64,000 nt of DNA, taken from contig CM026568.1 of the NCBI GenBank assembly GCA_015143295.1, forward strand, positions 35,162,441 through 35,226,440. The letters run 5' to 3'. This document shows positions 43,243 through 54,511 of the stretch, in pieces. Both the position numbers and the translations under genes were made by a program. The notes below the pieces were generated by a model that saw nothing but the letters and a program-made list of their open reading frames with translations, was not told where the DNA came from and did not search any database. Numbering within the stretch: position 1 is the first letter of the stretch; the number at the start of each line of letters is the position of its first letter. The DNA is from Tetracentron sinense (lineage: Eukaryota; Streptophyta; Magnoliopsida; Trochodendrales; Trochodendraceae).

Positions 43243-43401
43243 GCAATGCTAGTGAGACCGCAAAGGGCCGAGACCACATCGAGACCGTGCATGTGATGCA
43301 CGGGACTCAAAAAAATAAACGGATTCAATAAAAGTTTGAGTCCCATGCATCACATGCACAATCTTATGTGGTCTCGGCCTTTTGCGCTCTCACTAGCATT
43401 T
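43243..43401. mobile_element. Foldback MITE, GAGACCG family (copy 3)
   Basis: CAATGCTAGTGAGACCGCAA and TTGCGCTCTCACTAGCATTT form the ends; GTGCATGTGATGCACGGGAC and CCCATGCATCACATGCACAA form the inner stem. It lies about 70 bp outside the large duplicated segment that follows. Confidence 0.7.
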
Positions 43402-44288
43402 CTCTTATGAAAATACAAAACAACCCCTATCATATCTTTTCTCATAATTATAGAACTATCACCAAACATTTAATTGAAATGGGGAGCTTTGCTTCACGCG
43501 ACCTCCGACTCATATTTAAACAAACAAAAAAAAAAGGAGTAAAACAAGGTTGATGCAACAGGGCGGGGCATAAAGCCTTGACATTATGCCGCTAAATTGT
43601 TGAGAATGTAGACAACTTTTAGCAGATTGCCCGGGGGATGGCAGGGGGGGGCAAAGCTCCCTTGCAATGCATGAGTATGCAATCTGGGCTTTGTAGGCCC
43701 ATATTGCGGCGAAAACGATGTTTAGCGTTTCTGCAGGGGTATTTTCCACCTTACAGTTTTAACCCTAAACATATAGCAGTGTGCATATTTTTTAGGTTAA
43801 CAAATGTGAGTAGTGACCGCAATTCTAAGAGAAGAAAAATTGTAAGTACTCTGTATCTTCACTATAATGAATTGGTGTCGCTCCCGAGGTCGTAGGTATG
43901 TTGTCGAACCTTGTATATCTTTGTGTTTTGTCTCTATTTTATTTTCTGCAATCTTTGTCTATTTGCTGTGTGATTTCTGTGATTCATAGTTTCTAAGATC
44001 CAAAGGGTTTAGGGATTAAACACGTAGTTCAAATCCCCACATAAATGAGATCACATATTTGATCTACAAAATCAAGTTGGAACTAGAAATTTTTGTGTTC
44101 CACTTGATAGCTATTTCTCTGTTTTAGATATCTTCATCACTTTCTAATAAAATTCAAGATCAAACCATAGGAAACAAAATTCTTAATTATTCCTCCGAAC
44201 TTCATATAGTAATGATATAACTATTGCAAGTTGCATGACATAAGACATGCATATTGTACTAGGTTCAAAGGAACTTAGTCAGTGATCA

Positions 44289-44606
44289 CTAGTGCATCTG
44301 CTGATACTCCCTTCGATCATAAGCAACTCTTTCGAGCTTGAAACGTTCTTGAACATAAGAGATATAACTTGTAGCCCTCAAGTTGACACTTTCATCATCT
44401 GTTGCTTCTCCATCTCCATAGGGATTATTATCCGCGTTGATGAACGGTGCGTTCTGCTTTGGTGAAGACATCACAAACTCTTGGTCAACAAGGAAACCCA
44501 CAGAAGCATTCGAAGAAGGCGGGCTCGACTTAACTTTGCTACTATATTGCTTGGACCTTCCTAGCTTAGATTTGATGAACCCTCCGCTCTGATGGTTCGA
44601 CTCCAT
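44289..44606 (-). CDS. Small protein of unknown function, duplicate A
   Basis: The 105-aa protein starts MESNHQSGGFIKSKLGRSKQ. The N-terminal half is basic and Ser/Lys-rich. A central segment has FLVDQEFVMSSPKQNAPF, an acidic patch GDGEATDDESV follows, and the C-terminus is helix-prone (RATSYISYVQERFKLERVAY). The tail faintly recalls short plant proteins ending in a conserved amphipathic helix, but I cannot name the family. A TATATATA-type box lies about 61 bp before the ATG (44,667-44,675). The copy at 51,841-52,158 differs at only about 3 of 318 bases, fewer per base than the flanking DNA, which argues for a real coding gene. It has no signal peptide, membrane segment or intron. The neighbours are non-coding. 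Confidence 0.6.
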   Translation of the reverse strand: MESNHQSGGFIKSKLGRSKQYSSKVKSSPPSSNASVGFLVDQEFVMSSPKQNAPFINADNNPYGDGEATDDESVNLRATSYISYVQERFKLERVAYDRREYQQMH

Positions 44607-44912
44607 TTCACCTACGTTATGTCCTCTCTCGACCAGATGATGATTTCTTCAATAAAAGGGAATGCCTATATATAATAGCTTGGTTGTGGAGTATGTTATA
44701 AAGGGTTTTAGATATACATGAAACCACTGGATGGGCAGTGGTCCCATAACTGAAAATATAGAATCATGATCTCTTTTAGTCCTAGACTACATATGGGTAA
44801 GATATCTCGCATCTATTTATTTATTAAGAGCTTTTAAGCTATTTGTGAGATATGGAGAATTTTATGTGGATAATTCCATGTAGCCAAAATATATGAACTT
44901 TTGACTATATAA

Positions 44913-45116
44913 TTATTCTATAATCAAAAGATCTGAGCTTTCTCTAAAGTTTAATCTCCATAATGTTGAATGGATTAAGAAATACTTCCATATCCAAAAC
45001 AGTTGGTCTTTTATTGCTTGGTTCTTATGGTTGAACGATCCCATTCCCATATATGTTCGCGTAATACAGAAAGTTTCAAAGTTTAAACCATCACTATCGT
45101 CTAGCCAGGCACTCAT
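44913..45116 (-). other. Short ORF kept in both duplicates (doubtful)
   Basis: A 67-codon ORF, MSAWLDDSDGL...SSDLLIIE, is open here and at 52,465-52,668. The two differ at three residues. With so recent a duplication an open frame can persist by chance, and I see no family, promoter or codon support. Confidence 0.15.
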
Positions 45117-45678
45117 TGGTTATTCATAACATACAATCACTGGACATTTTGTAGGGTCGGCCATGACCCAAGATTAAAACCTAAGAAATGAGCCTAGCCT
45201 TCTGATCGATGGACTTCCGATAATTATCGTGTAGTTTATACCCAAGGATTATTCCTCCTACTTAAATTGATCATCTACTTGTCAAAACCTTTGATTATTC
45301 CCACTAAATTTTTTGCAATGTGAAATTGAAAGATTCAAGTTCATGTACTTAAAATCTGGAGGGGTACATTAATGAGTGGATAAGAATAGTGTCCTTTTCC
45401 ATATCTTTCACTGTGTGATGGAATCATAAAATAGGGGCTACTTTTCTTGTTCAACGACCATTAATAATCCGTTACCAAAAAACAAAAAACAATTATTAAT
45501 CCCAAGGGTTTTCAGATATGTAGGAGAATAATACCTAGTCTCAAATCATTTAAAGTGTAACTACTTTCAATGTAAGGGATACTGTACGTTAGGCACATAA
45601 AAGGTATTAATACTCACTAGAAACAGGAGAGCAATACTCATTACTCACCATCCAAACTACAATTGTGGATGTTTGGAC

Positions 45679-46133
45679 TAGGGCTGTAAATGGATGCGAA
45701 TATTATCCGTATCCGATTCGTATTTGAATCCATTTTGTCAGATAATTATCCAGGTAGGTATCCTGCAGCGCAGATTCAGATAGTAAATACTATCCGTTTA
45801 TAATCGGATACGGATTCGGATATTGTTATATCCGATCCGATAAATATCCATCCGATTATATAATATATATATTATATTTTAAATTTATAAAATTAATATA
45901 ACTTTTAAAAAATATTTTTTAAATAAAAATTTATATATATATATATATATTTTAAAATTAATCGGATAATTCGGATACTATCCGAATCCGGATATTTTAA
46001 TTGGAGTTGGATACGGATATCATATTTCACTATCCACCGGATATTTATTCAGATTTGGATATCCGGATATATAATCGTATTTGAATTCGGATATACCAAT
46101 ATCCGCTCCAAATCCACTCCGTTTACAACCCTA
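45679..46133. mobile_element. hAT MITE with verified empty site
   Basis: The termini TAGGGCTGTAAATGGATGCG and CTCCGTTTACAACCCTA are inverted repeats flanked by the 8-bp duplication GTTTGGAC (45,671-45,678 and 46,134-46,141). The other segmental copy has the uninterrupted GATGTTTGGACACAAGG at 53,221-53,237. The interior is a dense array of GGATATCCG-type words with an (AT)n tract. Confidence 0.88.
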
Positions 46134-46235
46134 GTTTGGACTCAAGGACATGGGAGAATTTTATTATGGTAGCGCCATTCCTTGTCTTTAAAATTGCTTC
46201 TTTGTTCAATAGACTTCCGCATTTATGGACCCTCA

Positions 46236-47080
46236 TCTATCTATCTATACTACTCCTATATAGCTGTTGGTATCCACGTGGATACCTTCACAATGTCTCA
46301 TTTCAATTCCAAGTTGTTGCCATGTGACATTTACATTTATTATCTCCCTCAAGCGCCACAATTTGAATGCCGAAGCCGAAGGGTTCACCACCGGAAGCCG
46401 ATGCATTACTTTTTTAGAAATTAACAATCCAACTCTTAGTTAACCTCTTTCTTTCTTTTTCTTTTGTAAACTGGTCCTTCTCCTCTAATCCTTTCTTCTT
46501 CCTTCTCCCTTGTGACAAACCAGTAATTCTAGGGAACATTTCCCATCTTGATTTATAGCTATTGCTATCCACGTGGATACCTTCACAATGTCTCATTTCA
46601 ATTCCAAGTTGCTGCCATGTGGCATTTACATTTATTATCTCCCTCAAGCGCCACAATTTGAATGCAGAAGCCGAAGGGTTCACTATCGGCACCCGATGCA
46701 CTACTTTTTTAGAAATTAACAATCCAACTCTTAGTTAACCTCTTTCTTTCTTTTTCTTTTGTAAATTGGTCCTTCTCCTCTAATCCTTTCTTCTTCCTTC
46801 TCCCTTGCGACGAACCAGTAATTCTAGGGAACAATTCCCATAGTAATATTATATGCCAGTTGGTTCCATGTTCTCGATTCTCTCTTCAAATTGATGCCAC
46901 GTGTCCACTGACATGGCAAACCCCATTTATTTGACCCAATCAAATGACACCATGTCATTGTTAATCAAACCATTAACATTATTACATTTATTAACCACTA
47001 ACCATTATCTCATTTCTAAATTAAGTAACTATTATTTTCTTAATTAACGAGCCATATAATGACACACTAATTATATAAAC
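46236..47080 (+). mobile_element. Helitron-like fragment containing a 295-bp tandem duplication
   Basis: The copy-1 sequence breaks at CCCTCA|TCTATCTATCTATACTACTC, whereas the other copy continues CCCTCATATCAATAATG. An A|TC junction followed by TATACTACT fits a Helitron 5' end inserted between A and T. Within it TATAGCTGTTGGTATCCACG (46,259) and TATAGCTATTGCTATCCACG (46,554) begin two near-identical units with a period of 295 bp, ending near 46,845. I could not find a matching CTRR hairpin end; 47,080 is arbitrary. Confidence 0.4.
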
Positions 47081-48240
47081 TTGAAGTCAGGGTTGGGGCA
47101 CCTAGTCTTTTCTTTTCCCTTCTACAGTTTCCAAATCGCCATTTTCCCAAATAACCCCTTCTCTTATATAGCTATCTTCCCTTCTCTTCAGATGCAATAG
47201 AGAAACCGAAGGTACTTCCATCGTGACATATCCTCTCCCTCTTCATCTTCTTTTCCCACCCAAGAGTCTAGATCTTGGAACACATTGGATTAGATTGCGA
47301 GTAGCATGACAAGGGATGCATTGGATCCGATCGTAGTCAATAGTCCACTACCATCTAAACATACTTAAGGGGTGTACCTTCACCGAGCCATATAAGCAAC
47401 AACCAATCTCATGTAATTTCAAGGTTTCTCTCTCTCTCTCCATTTTTTTCATTTTTACCTTATGCTATAGATATTTTTTCTCATTCTATGGACAATTATT
47501 TTTTGGGGGGAGGGGGGAGAGAGAGAGAGGTTGGAATGATTTTGTATTGTGGTAAAGTGATGAGTTGTTTCTGTAGACATATGAAAAATGCCCATCTCAT
47601 CTTTCCTTTGTTATCATCATATTTGTTTCTAGCTAGAACAATTATATTACTTGGATTATAGGAGTGAGAATTACTTTATCTTATTTCTTTTCGATTGATC
47701 GACTTCATGTGCAAAAAAATAGAAATGTTTGTTAATCATTTTATGAGGGCTTTTCTATATGAAGGTTTTATTCCTAGACTTACGATGTCTTCTTCGAAGA
47801 GTGATGCTCAAAGATATTTCCTTTTAGCTCTACATGAGATGAGGAAATCATATTTCGAGAAAATCCATTTTTTTTACTAGAAACCAATAAAAAAGAACCA
47901 TCCGTCTATGATTTTACCAACTCTCATTTATTTTAAAACTAAAATTAAATTAAATAAGCTACAAGGTAAACAAGCCATGAGAATGATTTATTTTTATTTT
48001 CAAACATCACATTATATCTTCCCTGGTCACTAATCATTCTTAGAAGAAAAATCCAACAATATATATCAGGATGAGAATCTTATTTCCTTTTGTTAAAAGT
48101 TGGCGACTATAGAGACCTAAAAACTTCATGTCTTAGTGTTTGTGAAAGTGAATGAAAATATTGGTATTTGTGCCAAATTATAGCAAATAATGTCTTATAT
48201 GTTATACATAATGGTTATGAGTCATTACCAAGTGTTTAAA
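47081..48240. other. Intergenic; no gene supported
   Basis: The stretch contains a TATA-like TTATATAGCT (47,163) followed by a CT-rich leader-like segment and a (TC)n tract near 47,427-47,439, which looks promoter-like, but the following 61-codon ORF (47,695-47,880) has no recognisable protein character. Confidence 0.3.
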
Positions 48241-48780
48241 CAGTTAAAAACAACCAAAACAGGGGAAGTCAAAGTCCACCAATCGACCTCCCTTAAGCCC
48301 GGTCGACCCTCCTTAGTGCAATCAAAAAAAAAAAAAAAATGTATGAGGCTTTCGGGCAGAGACCGCCCTTCATGAACGGTCGACCAACAGGCCATTGATC
48401 AATTGCCCAACACCACCGGTTGACCACCCTTGGTTATTTTTGCCCATAAACTTTCTAATTTGATTAGGAATTTGAGAATTAGTAATTGCTCCACCCGTAG
48501 TTATTTTTGTCAAAAAACTTTCTAATTTGATTAGGAATCTGAGAATTAGTAATTGCTAAGGAATTTTAGCCTATAAATAGAGCATTAATTCATGGGTTTT
48601 AGGGTTTTTAACATTCTAAGAGTTCCAGAAATCTTAGAGAGAGTTCAAGTTAGGGTTTTGTAAAGAGTTTTGTCTCAAGAAGAAGTAAAACTTGGAGATC
48701 AAAGTCCAAGACCATTCGCAAGTGATAAAACGTAGCCAAGCGATTGTGAAATGTACTACTACATACTATACGATCCTATT
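48241..48780 (+). repeat. LTR-like sequence with internal tandem repeat
   Basis: GGTCGACC/GACCGCCC-type words are followed by two direct copies of TTTCTAATTTGATTAGGAAT...GAGAATTAGTAATTGCT (about 48,450-48,498 and 48,510-48,558), then a TATA box CCTATAAATAGAGC (48,571) and a TTAGGGTTTT-rich leader. This resembles an LTR promoter and leader, but no partner LTR or coding region follows. Confidence 0.35.
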
Positions 48781-49299
48781 AATGATGTAATGATAATGAT
48801 AATTACTGATTAAGGTTTGAATATACTTTTGTTAAAGTTTAATGAACATGAAGTGAATGGTATGATCTTATATGATTTAATGGGTATGAGATTCAAGATT
48901 GGGAATGGACTATGTGAAAAATATTATGATATGGTTACTGTTTTATGATTCAAATTGATAATGTTGATGGAAATTGTTATATGATAATTGAACGATGATT
49001 TTAGGGTTTTGGATGTATATGAGATTGAATATGATTAAGAGATTATGATTATGGAACTATGAGTATGGAATTATGGTTATGGAATTGTGATTATCGGATT
49101 GTTATATATGATGACCCTGTTAACATGATTTGAATGTAGTAACCTAGATGAATGATAAGTATTATGGTATTATGTTCACATGCTAAATTATGATTGTTTA
49201 TGTATATATGATGATTGGATTTTGGACTCATTGTGGAGTTAATGGTAGCTTTAGGCTCAATTTTACTGAAATAGGAATTTTCAACTATCATGAAAATCA
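48781..49299. other. AT-rich intergenic with degenerate ATTATGGTTATGGAA repeats
   Basis: Degenerate tandem words (GATTATGGAACTATG, GAATTATGGTTATGG) occur at about 49,030-49,100. No gene is seen. Confidence 0.35.
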
Positions 49300-49653
49300 C
49301 ATAATCATCTTTTATGCAGAAATAAATATTTCATTAAAACATACCGGAATCAACCACAATGAAATCTCCTTCTTCAAGAAAGTTTGTAGAAATTATTTCT
49401 CTTACTTAACCTTTTTTTTTTGCTTCACCAAAACGTATGAGAAAATCTGATAAAATGAAAGTATGGGTAGAGAGAGGACAATTCCTACAAATAATTCCCA
49501 TAAAAGTAGGTAGATAGGAAAATAACTTCCCCTATTATCTCTCACTAATTAAGTAATCATGCATCTCTTTTCCAAAGCCAATAACCACCTTATCTCATTA
49601 AGTCCAAATAATGTCCATATTACCCTTTCATGTGGGACATATTTTAACATTCT
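49300..49653 (-). repeat. Probable 3' LTR of a truncated copia element
   Basis: On the minus strand the RNase H region is followed by a purine-rich CCTAGTGGGAGAA and then TGTTAAAATATGTCCCACAT, a typical polypurine tract/LTR junction at 49,653. The far LTR end is not defined. Confidence 0.45.
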
Positions 49654-50040
49654 CCCACTAGGCCCATATGAATGACACTTATTTGGATTGACAAGGTAAA
49701 CATAATATGCGCATAACATTAGCTTATTCACACTTTAGTGAGATTACAATAATATCATAATTAAATAACTTACCAATATGAGTCATGGCGGTAAATATCA
49801 ATAAAGCGACATCTTCCCTTCTATGCCCTACAATGCTAGCAAATCACTTAATTATAATCCATAATAGGAAGTAACTGTAATGTCCCCATAATCTCTTTGT
49901 CAAAGACGATTCCTGTCATCAATAATCCATCTTCATAATTACATAATTGATGGTAAGCAGGAAAAATGTCAGAAACACAATTAGTGATATCTCTATAGGT
50001 GTTATAGAAAAAAAAACATAAAGATCCACAAACATACCTC

Positions 50041-50659
50041 AGGGATTGCAACAAAGACCCATGCGATCAACATCTTCCTTAAATGTCTTTGGTATTAACC
50101 CTTTAGTTAAAAGATCTGCAATCATGAGCTCAGTCTTAATATGTTCTATAAATACTGTTTGTTTCTAAACTTCCTCCTTAACGGCTAAATATTTGAGCTC
50201 CATGTGCTTAGCACCATAAGAATATTTGTCGTTCTTGGAGAAAAAGACTGCTGTGGAATTATCACAATACATTCTCAATGGCCTGACAATGTTGTTGACA
50301 ATTTTAAGTCCCGAGATAAAATTCCGCAACCATTAAGCATGAACTATGGCCTCAAAGCATGCCACAACAAATTCAACTTCCATAGTAGATGTTGCTATGA
50401 TAGTCTGTTTGGCGCTTTTCCATGATATTGCTCCTCCAGCTAATAGAAACAAGTAACCAAAAGTTGACTTCCGACTATCAACACAACCAGCAAAATCTGA
50501 GTCGGAGTAGCCAACCACCTCCAAATGATCAGACCTTCGATACATGAGCATATAGTGTCTTGTTTCCTTCAGGTATCTTAAAATCTTCTTTGCAACCTTC
50601 CAATACTCCATTCTGGGATTACTTTGGTATCTCCCGAGCATTCCATGTGGAATGATCAT
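50041..50659 (-). pseudogene. Ty1/copia RT/RNase H C-terminal fragment
   Basis: From 50,659 the minus strand reads WKVAKKILRYLKETRHYMLM, VVGYSDSDFAGCVDSRKSTF, GYLFLLAGGAISWKSAKQTI and ATSTMEVEFVVACFEA, the standard end of copia RT and RNase H. After a stop at about 50,332 it continues LRNFISGLKI, YCDNSTAVFFSKND, KHMELKYLAVKEEV, a second stop (TAG where relatives have Gln), then TELMIADLLTKGL. Everything upstream (gag to RT) is missing. It lies between the two copies of the large duplication. Confidence 0.85.
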
Positions 50660-50779
50660 ATCAATAGTTAAATACCTTAGAAAATTGACTTGTTTTTATT
50701 TAAATTATGTTATTTTTATATTTATAATTATTACCCTAAAGTATGTATTGTTTAAAACAATTACAATGAAATGTTGAAA

Positions 50780-51001
50780 TTTTTTTTTTTTTAAATTGTT
50801 GAAATATTCAGTTTTTCCATTCTGGTGAACCAAATGTGATTATTTTACATATAATCAGTTCTCATCAGCATAATCGCATATTGATAGTGTCTAACCAAAC
50901 AGGATTATAGTTATCAGCACTTATCAGCATCAGCGCTTATTGACATCAGCATTTATCAACATCAGCGCTTATGATTGCAATAATCCGAACCAAACGGGCC
51001 C
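50780..51001. repeat. MITE-like end with CAGCGCTTAT repeats
   Basis: Repeated ATCAGCACTTATCAGCATCAGCGCTTAT-type words (e.g. TCAGCATCAGCGCTTATTGA) end in CCGAACCAAACGGGCCC, a very common plant TIR end, exactly at the left border of duplication copy 2. The opposite TIR was not found. Confidence 0.4.
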
Positions 51002-53328
51002 TTAATTGAAATGGGGAGCTCTGCTTCACGTGAGCTCCGACTCATATTTAAACATTAAAAAAAAGAGTAAAACAAGGTTTATGCAACAGGGCGGGGCATA
51101 AAGACTTGGCATTGCGCCAATAAATTGTTGAGAAAGTAGACAACCTTCAGCAGATTGGTTGGGGGATGGCAAGGGGGGCGGGGGGGGGGGGGGGGGGGGG
51201 GGGACGAAGCCCCCTGCGATGCACGAGTATGCAATCTGGGCTTTATAGGCCCATATTGCAGTGAAAATGATATTTAACGTTTCTGCAGAGGTATTTTCGG
51301 CCTTACAGTTTTAACCCTAAACATATAGCAGTGTGCGTATTTTTTAGGTTAAAGAATGTGAATAGTGACCGCAATTCTAAGAGAAGAAAAACTGTAAGTA
51401 CTCTGTATCTTCACTATAGTGAATTGGTGTGGCTCCCGAGGACGTAGGCACGTTGCCGAACCTCGTGTATCTTTATGTTTTGTCTCTATTTTATTTTCTA
51501 TAATTTTTTTCTATTTGCTGTGTGATTTCTGTGATTCATAGTTTCCAAGATCCAAAGGGTTTAGGGATTAAACACGTAGTTCAAATTCCCAAATAAATGA
51601 GATCACAGATTTGATCTACAAAATCAAGTTGGAACTAGAGATTTTTGTGTTCCACTTGATAGCTATTTCTCTGTTTTAAACATCTTCATTACTTTCTAAT
51701 AAAATTCAAGATCAAATGATAGGAAACAAAATTCTTAATTATTCCTCCGAACTTCATACAGTAATGATATAACTCTTGCAAGTTGCATAACATAAGACAT
51801 GCATATTGTACTAGGTTCAAAGGAACTTAGTCAGTGATCACTAGTGCATCTGCTGATACTCCCTTCGATCATAAGCAACTCTTTCGAGCTTGAAACGTTC
51901 TTGAACATAAGAGATATAACTTGTAGCCCTCAAGTTGACACTTTCATCATCTGTTGCTTCTCCATCTCCATAGGGATTATTATCCGGGTTGATGAACCGT
52001 GCGTTCTGCTTTGGTGAAGACATCACAAACTCCTGGTCAACAAGGAAACCCACAGAAGCATTCGAAGAAGGCGGGCTCGACTTAACTTTGCTACTATATT
52101 GCTTGGACCTTCCTAGCTTAGATTTGATGAACCCTCCGCTCTGATGGTTCGACTCCATTTCACCTACGTTATGTCCTCTCTCGACCATATGATGATTTCT
52201 TCAATAAAAGGGAAGGCCTATATATAATAGCTTGGTTGTGGGGTATGTTATAAAGGGTTTTAGATAGACATGAAACCAATGGATGGGCAGTGGTCCCCTA
52301 ACTGAAAATATAGAATCATGATCTCTTTTAGTCCTAGACTACATATGGGTAAGATATCTCGCATCTATTTATTTATTAAGATCTTTTAAGCTATTTGTGA
52401 GATATGGAGAATTTTATGTGGATAATTCTATGTAGCCAAAATATATGAACTTTTGACTATATAATTATTCTATAATCAAAAGATCTGAGCTTTCTCTATA
52501 GTTTAATCTCCATAATGTTGAATGGATTAAGAAATACTTCCATATCCAAAACAGTTGGTCTTTTATTGCTTGATTCTTATGGTTGAACGATCCCATTCCC
52601 ATATATGTTCGCGTAATATAGAAAGTTTCAAAGTATAAACCATCACTATCGTCTAGCCAGGCACTCATTGGTTATTCATAACATACAATCACTAGACATT
52701 TTGTAAGGTCGGCCATGACCCAAGATTAAAACCTAAGAAATGAGCCTAGCCTTCTGATCGATGGACTTCCGATAATTATCGTGTAGTTTATACCCAAGGA
52801 TTATTCCTCCTACTTAAATTGATCATCTATTTGTCAAAACCTTTGATTATTCCCACTAAATTTTTTGCAATGTGAAATTGAAAGATTCAAGTTCATGTAC
52901 TAAAAATCTGGAGGGGGTACAATGAGTGGATAAGAATAGAGTTCTTTTCCATATCTTTCACTGTGTGATGGAATCATAAAATAGGGGCTACTTTTCCTGT
53001 TCAACGATCGACCATTAATAATCCGTTACCACAAAACAAAAAACCATTATTAATCCCAAGTTGATCAGATATGTAGGAGAATAATACCTAGTCTCAAATC
53101 ATATATAGTGTTACTACTTTCTATGTAAGGGATACTGTACGTTACGCACATAAAAGGTATTAATACTCACTAGAAACAGGAGAGCAATACTCATTACTCA
53201 CCATCCAAACTACAATTGTGGATGTTTGGACACAAGGACATGGGAGAATTTTATTAGGGTTGCGCCATTCCTTGTCTTTAAAATTGCTTCTTTGTTCAAT
53301 GGACTTCCGCATTTATGGACCCTCATAT
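51002..53328. repeat. Large direct duplication, copy 2
   Basis: Collinear with 43,469-46,235 but without the hAT element, so this copy preserves the pre-insertion state. It contains a 24-G run (51,180-51,203) where copy 1 has only an 8-G run (43,643-43,650). After 53,328 it continues into sequence not present in copy 1. Confidence 0.85.
51841..52158 (-). CDS. Small protein of unknown function, duplicate B
   Basis: 105 aa, same as the protein at 44,289-44,606 apart from two substitutions (Ala to Arg in KQNxRF, and Ala to Pro in FINxDN). An upstream in-frame ATG at 52,188 exists only in this copy (the other copy has AGATGATG instead of ATATGATG), so the start at 52,158 is preferred. The TATA-like box is about 61 bp upstream (52,219-52,227), as in duplicate A. 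The function is not recognised. Confidence 0.6.
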   Translation of the reverse strand: MESNHQSGGFIKSKLGRSKQYSSKVKSSPPSSNASVGFLVDQEFVMSSPKQNARFINPDNNPYGDGEATDDESVNLRATSYISYVQERFKLERVAYDRREYQQMH

Positions 53329-53828
53329 CAATAATGTTGGTTCACAACATACTAGCCTTGATTCGGGTAGCATATTTTTCGCATACAAACATTAGTCAAC
53401 ACAGGCTAAGGGAATATTGTAGACTTATGAACTGTCTAAAAGACTTAGATTAGATCCATGGATTTCTTTCCCTTGGATGAGGAGCCATCCATACAAAGTT
53501 TCTACGTTTCTTTTGTAAAGATAGCTACGGTTAACGGGTTAAGGATAGGACATGGTAGTCTTGCAACTTGGATTGTGTTGCTTTACTCAGACATCTACTA
53601 GAAACTAGTAAAGTTCCCATAATTGTGACCGCTTAGAGATGAGAGATTCTATCTGGTCAACAGGTCACATGTCGCAACACAGCAAAGTGGGTGCTCTCTC
53701 CCTGATAAGTGCACAATGTTAGGGCTGACGTGGCAGCCATCACCATTCCTCCTTAGGAGAGATTTGTTACCATAAGTGAATGAAATAATCTTGTGCTTAA
53801 ATCAAGGGATTGAGAGTTATGCTAAAGG
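53329..53828. other. Intergenic; no gene seen
   Basis: Unique-looking sequence beyond the duplication. A 75-codon ORF at its start (53,226-53,453) begins within repeat sequence and shows no family similarity. Confidence 0.35.
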
Positions 53829-53993
53829 GAAATGCTATTGAGACTGTAAAGGTCTGAGACCACACCAAGACCGTGCATCACATGCACGGATCTCAAAATT
53901 TCATTAAATCCGTTTATGAAATTTTGAGATCTGTGCATGTGATGCACGGTCTCGGTGTGGTCTCGGACCTTTACGGTCTCGGTAGCAAAGTCC
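53829..53993. mobile_element. Foldback MITE, GAGACCG family (copy 4)
   Basis: GAAATGCTATTGAGACTGTA and TTTACGGTCTCGGTAGCAAA form the ends, with the inner stem GACCGTGCATCACATGCACG facing GTGCATGTGATGCACGGTCT and an AAATTTCATT/AATGAAATTT-like turn. This is the most perfect hairpin of the four copies. Confidence 0.75.
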
Positions 53994-54511
53994 TATGCCA
54001 AATCAAGGCATCTTGTGCTGGGAGTTATACTGAATCAAGGGATCTTATGCTTCAATTAAGGGATTGAGAGTTATCTTGTAAGCCTTTATAAGACAGTGGT
54101 AGGATAGGGTTTGGGTATGCAAAATTGGAATAATCAATATTGTAGAAGGTTTCTCCCTTGAAGAGGGACTTGCTTAGTTAATTTGTTATCTTCTTCTTTG
54201 GCATTCTTATCACTCCCTCTGTCTCCCTCAGGTATCTGGATTGACCAAGTACACGTGTCCCATTTAACCTCCCTTAATTATGATTAAGATTCACTAACTC
54301 TTAGTCAACCATCTAATGTTAATTTTTTTTTTTTAAATATAGTAATCCTAAGGGTTAAAACTTGTTAACCATAGTTTAAAGATAGTTAAAGAGCCTTTGT
54401 GAGTGGGTTGGGGGAGACAACTCAAAACATGTAATTACAACCAATATTAATTAGAAAATGTTGACTAATATTAATTAGATTATATATATATAGATATATA
54501 TATACATACTA

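Larger units (their letters stand above)
43469..46235. repeat. Large direct duplication, copy 1
   Basis: Collinear with 51,002-53,328, starting at TTAATTGAAATGGGGAGC and ending at GCATTTATGGACCCTCA. By eye most stretches are about 95-97% identical. It carries the small minus-strand gene at 44,289-44,606 and a hAT element (45,679-46,133) absent from copy 2. The right end coincides with a Helitron-like TCTATC...TATACTAC terminus. Confidence 0.85.

Noticed and set aside
46245-46722. Pair of similar ORFs (60 and 102 codons) on the minus strand
   Set aside because: Similarity is due to the 295-bp tandem DNA duplication; no independent coding evidence.
47695-47880. 61-codon ORF after a promoter-like segment
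   Set aside because: No family similarity, no conserved start context and ordinary AT-rich composition.
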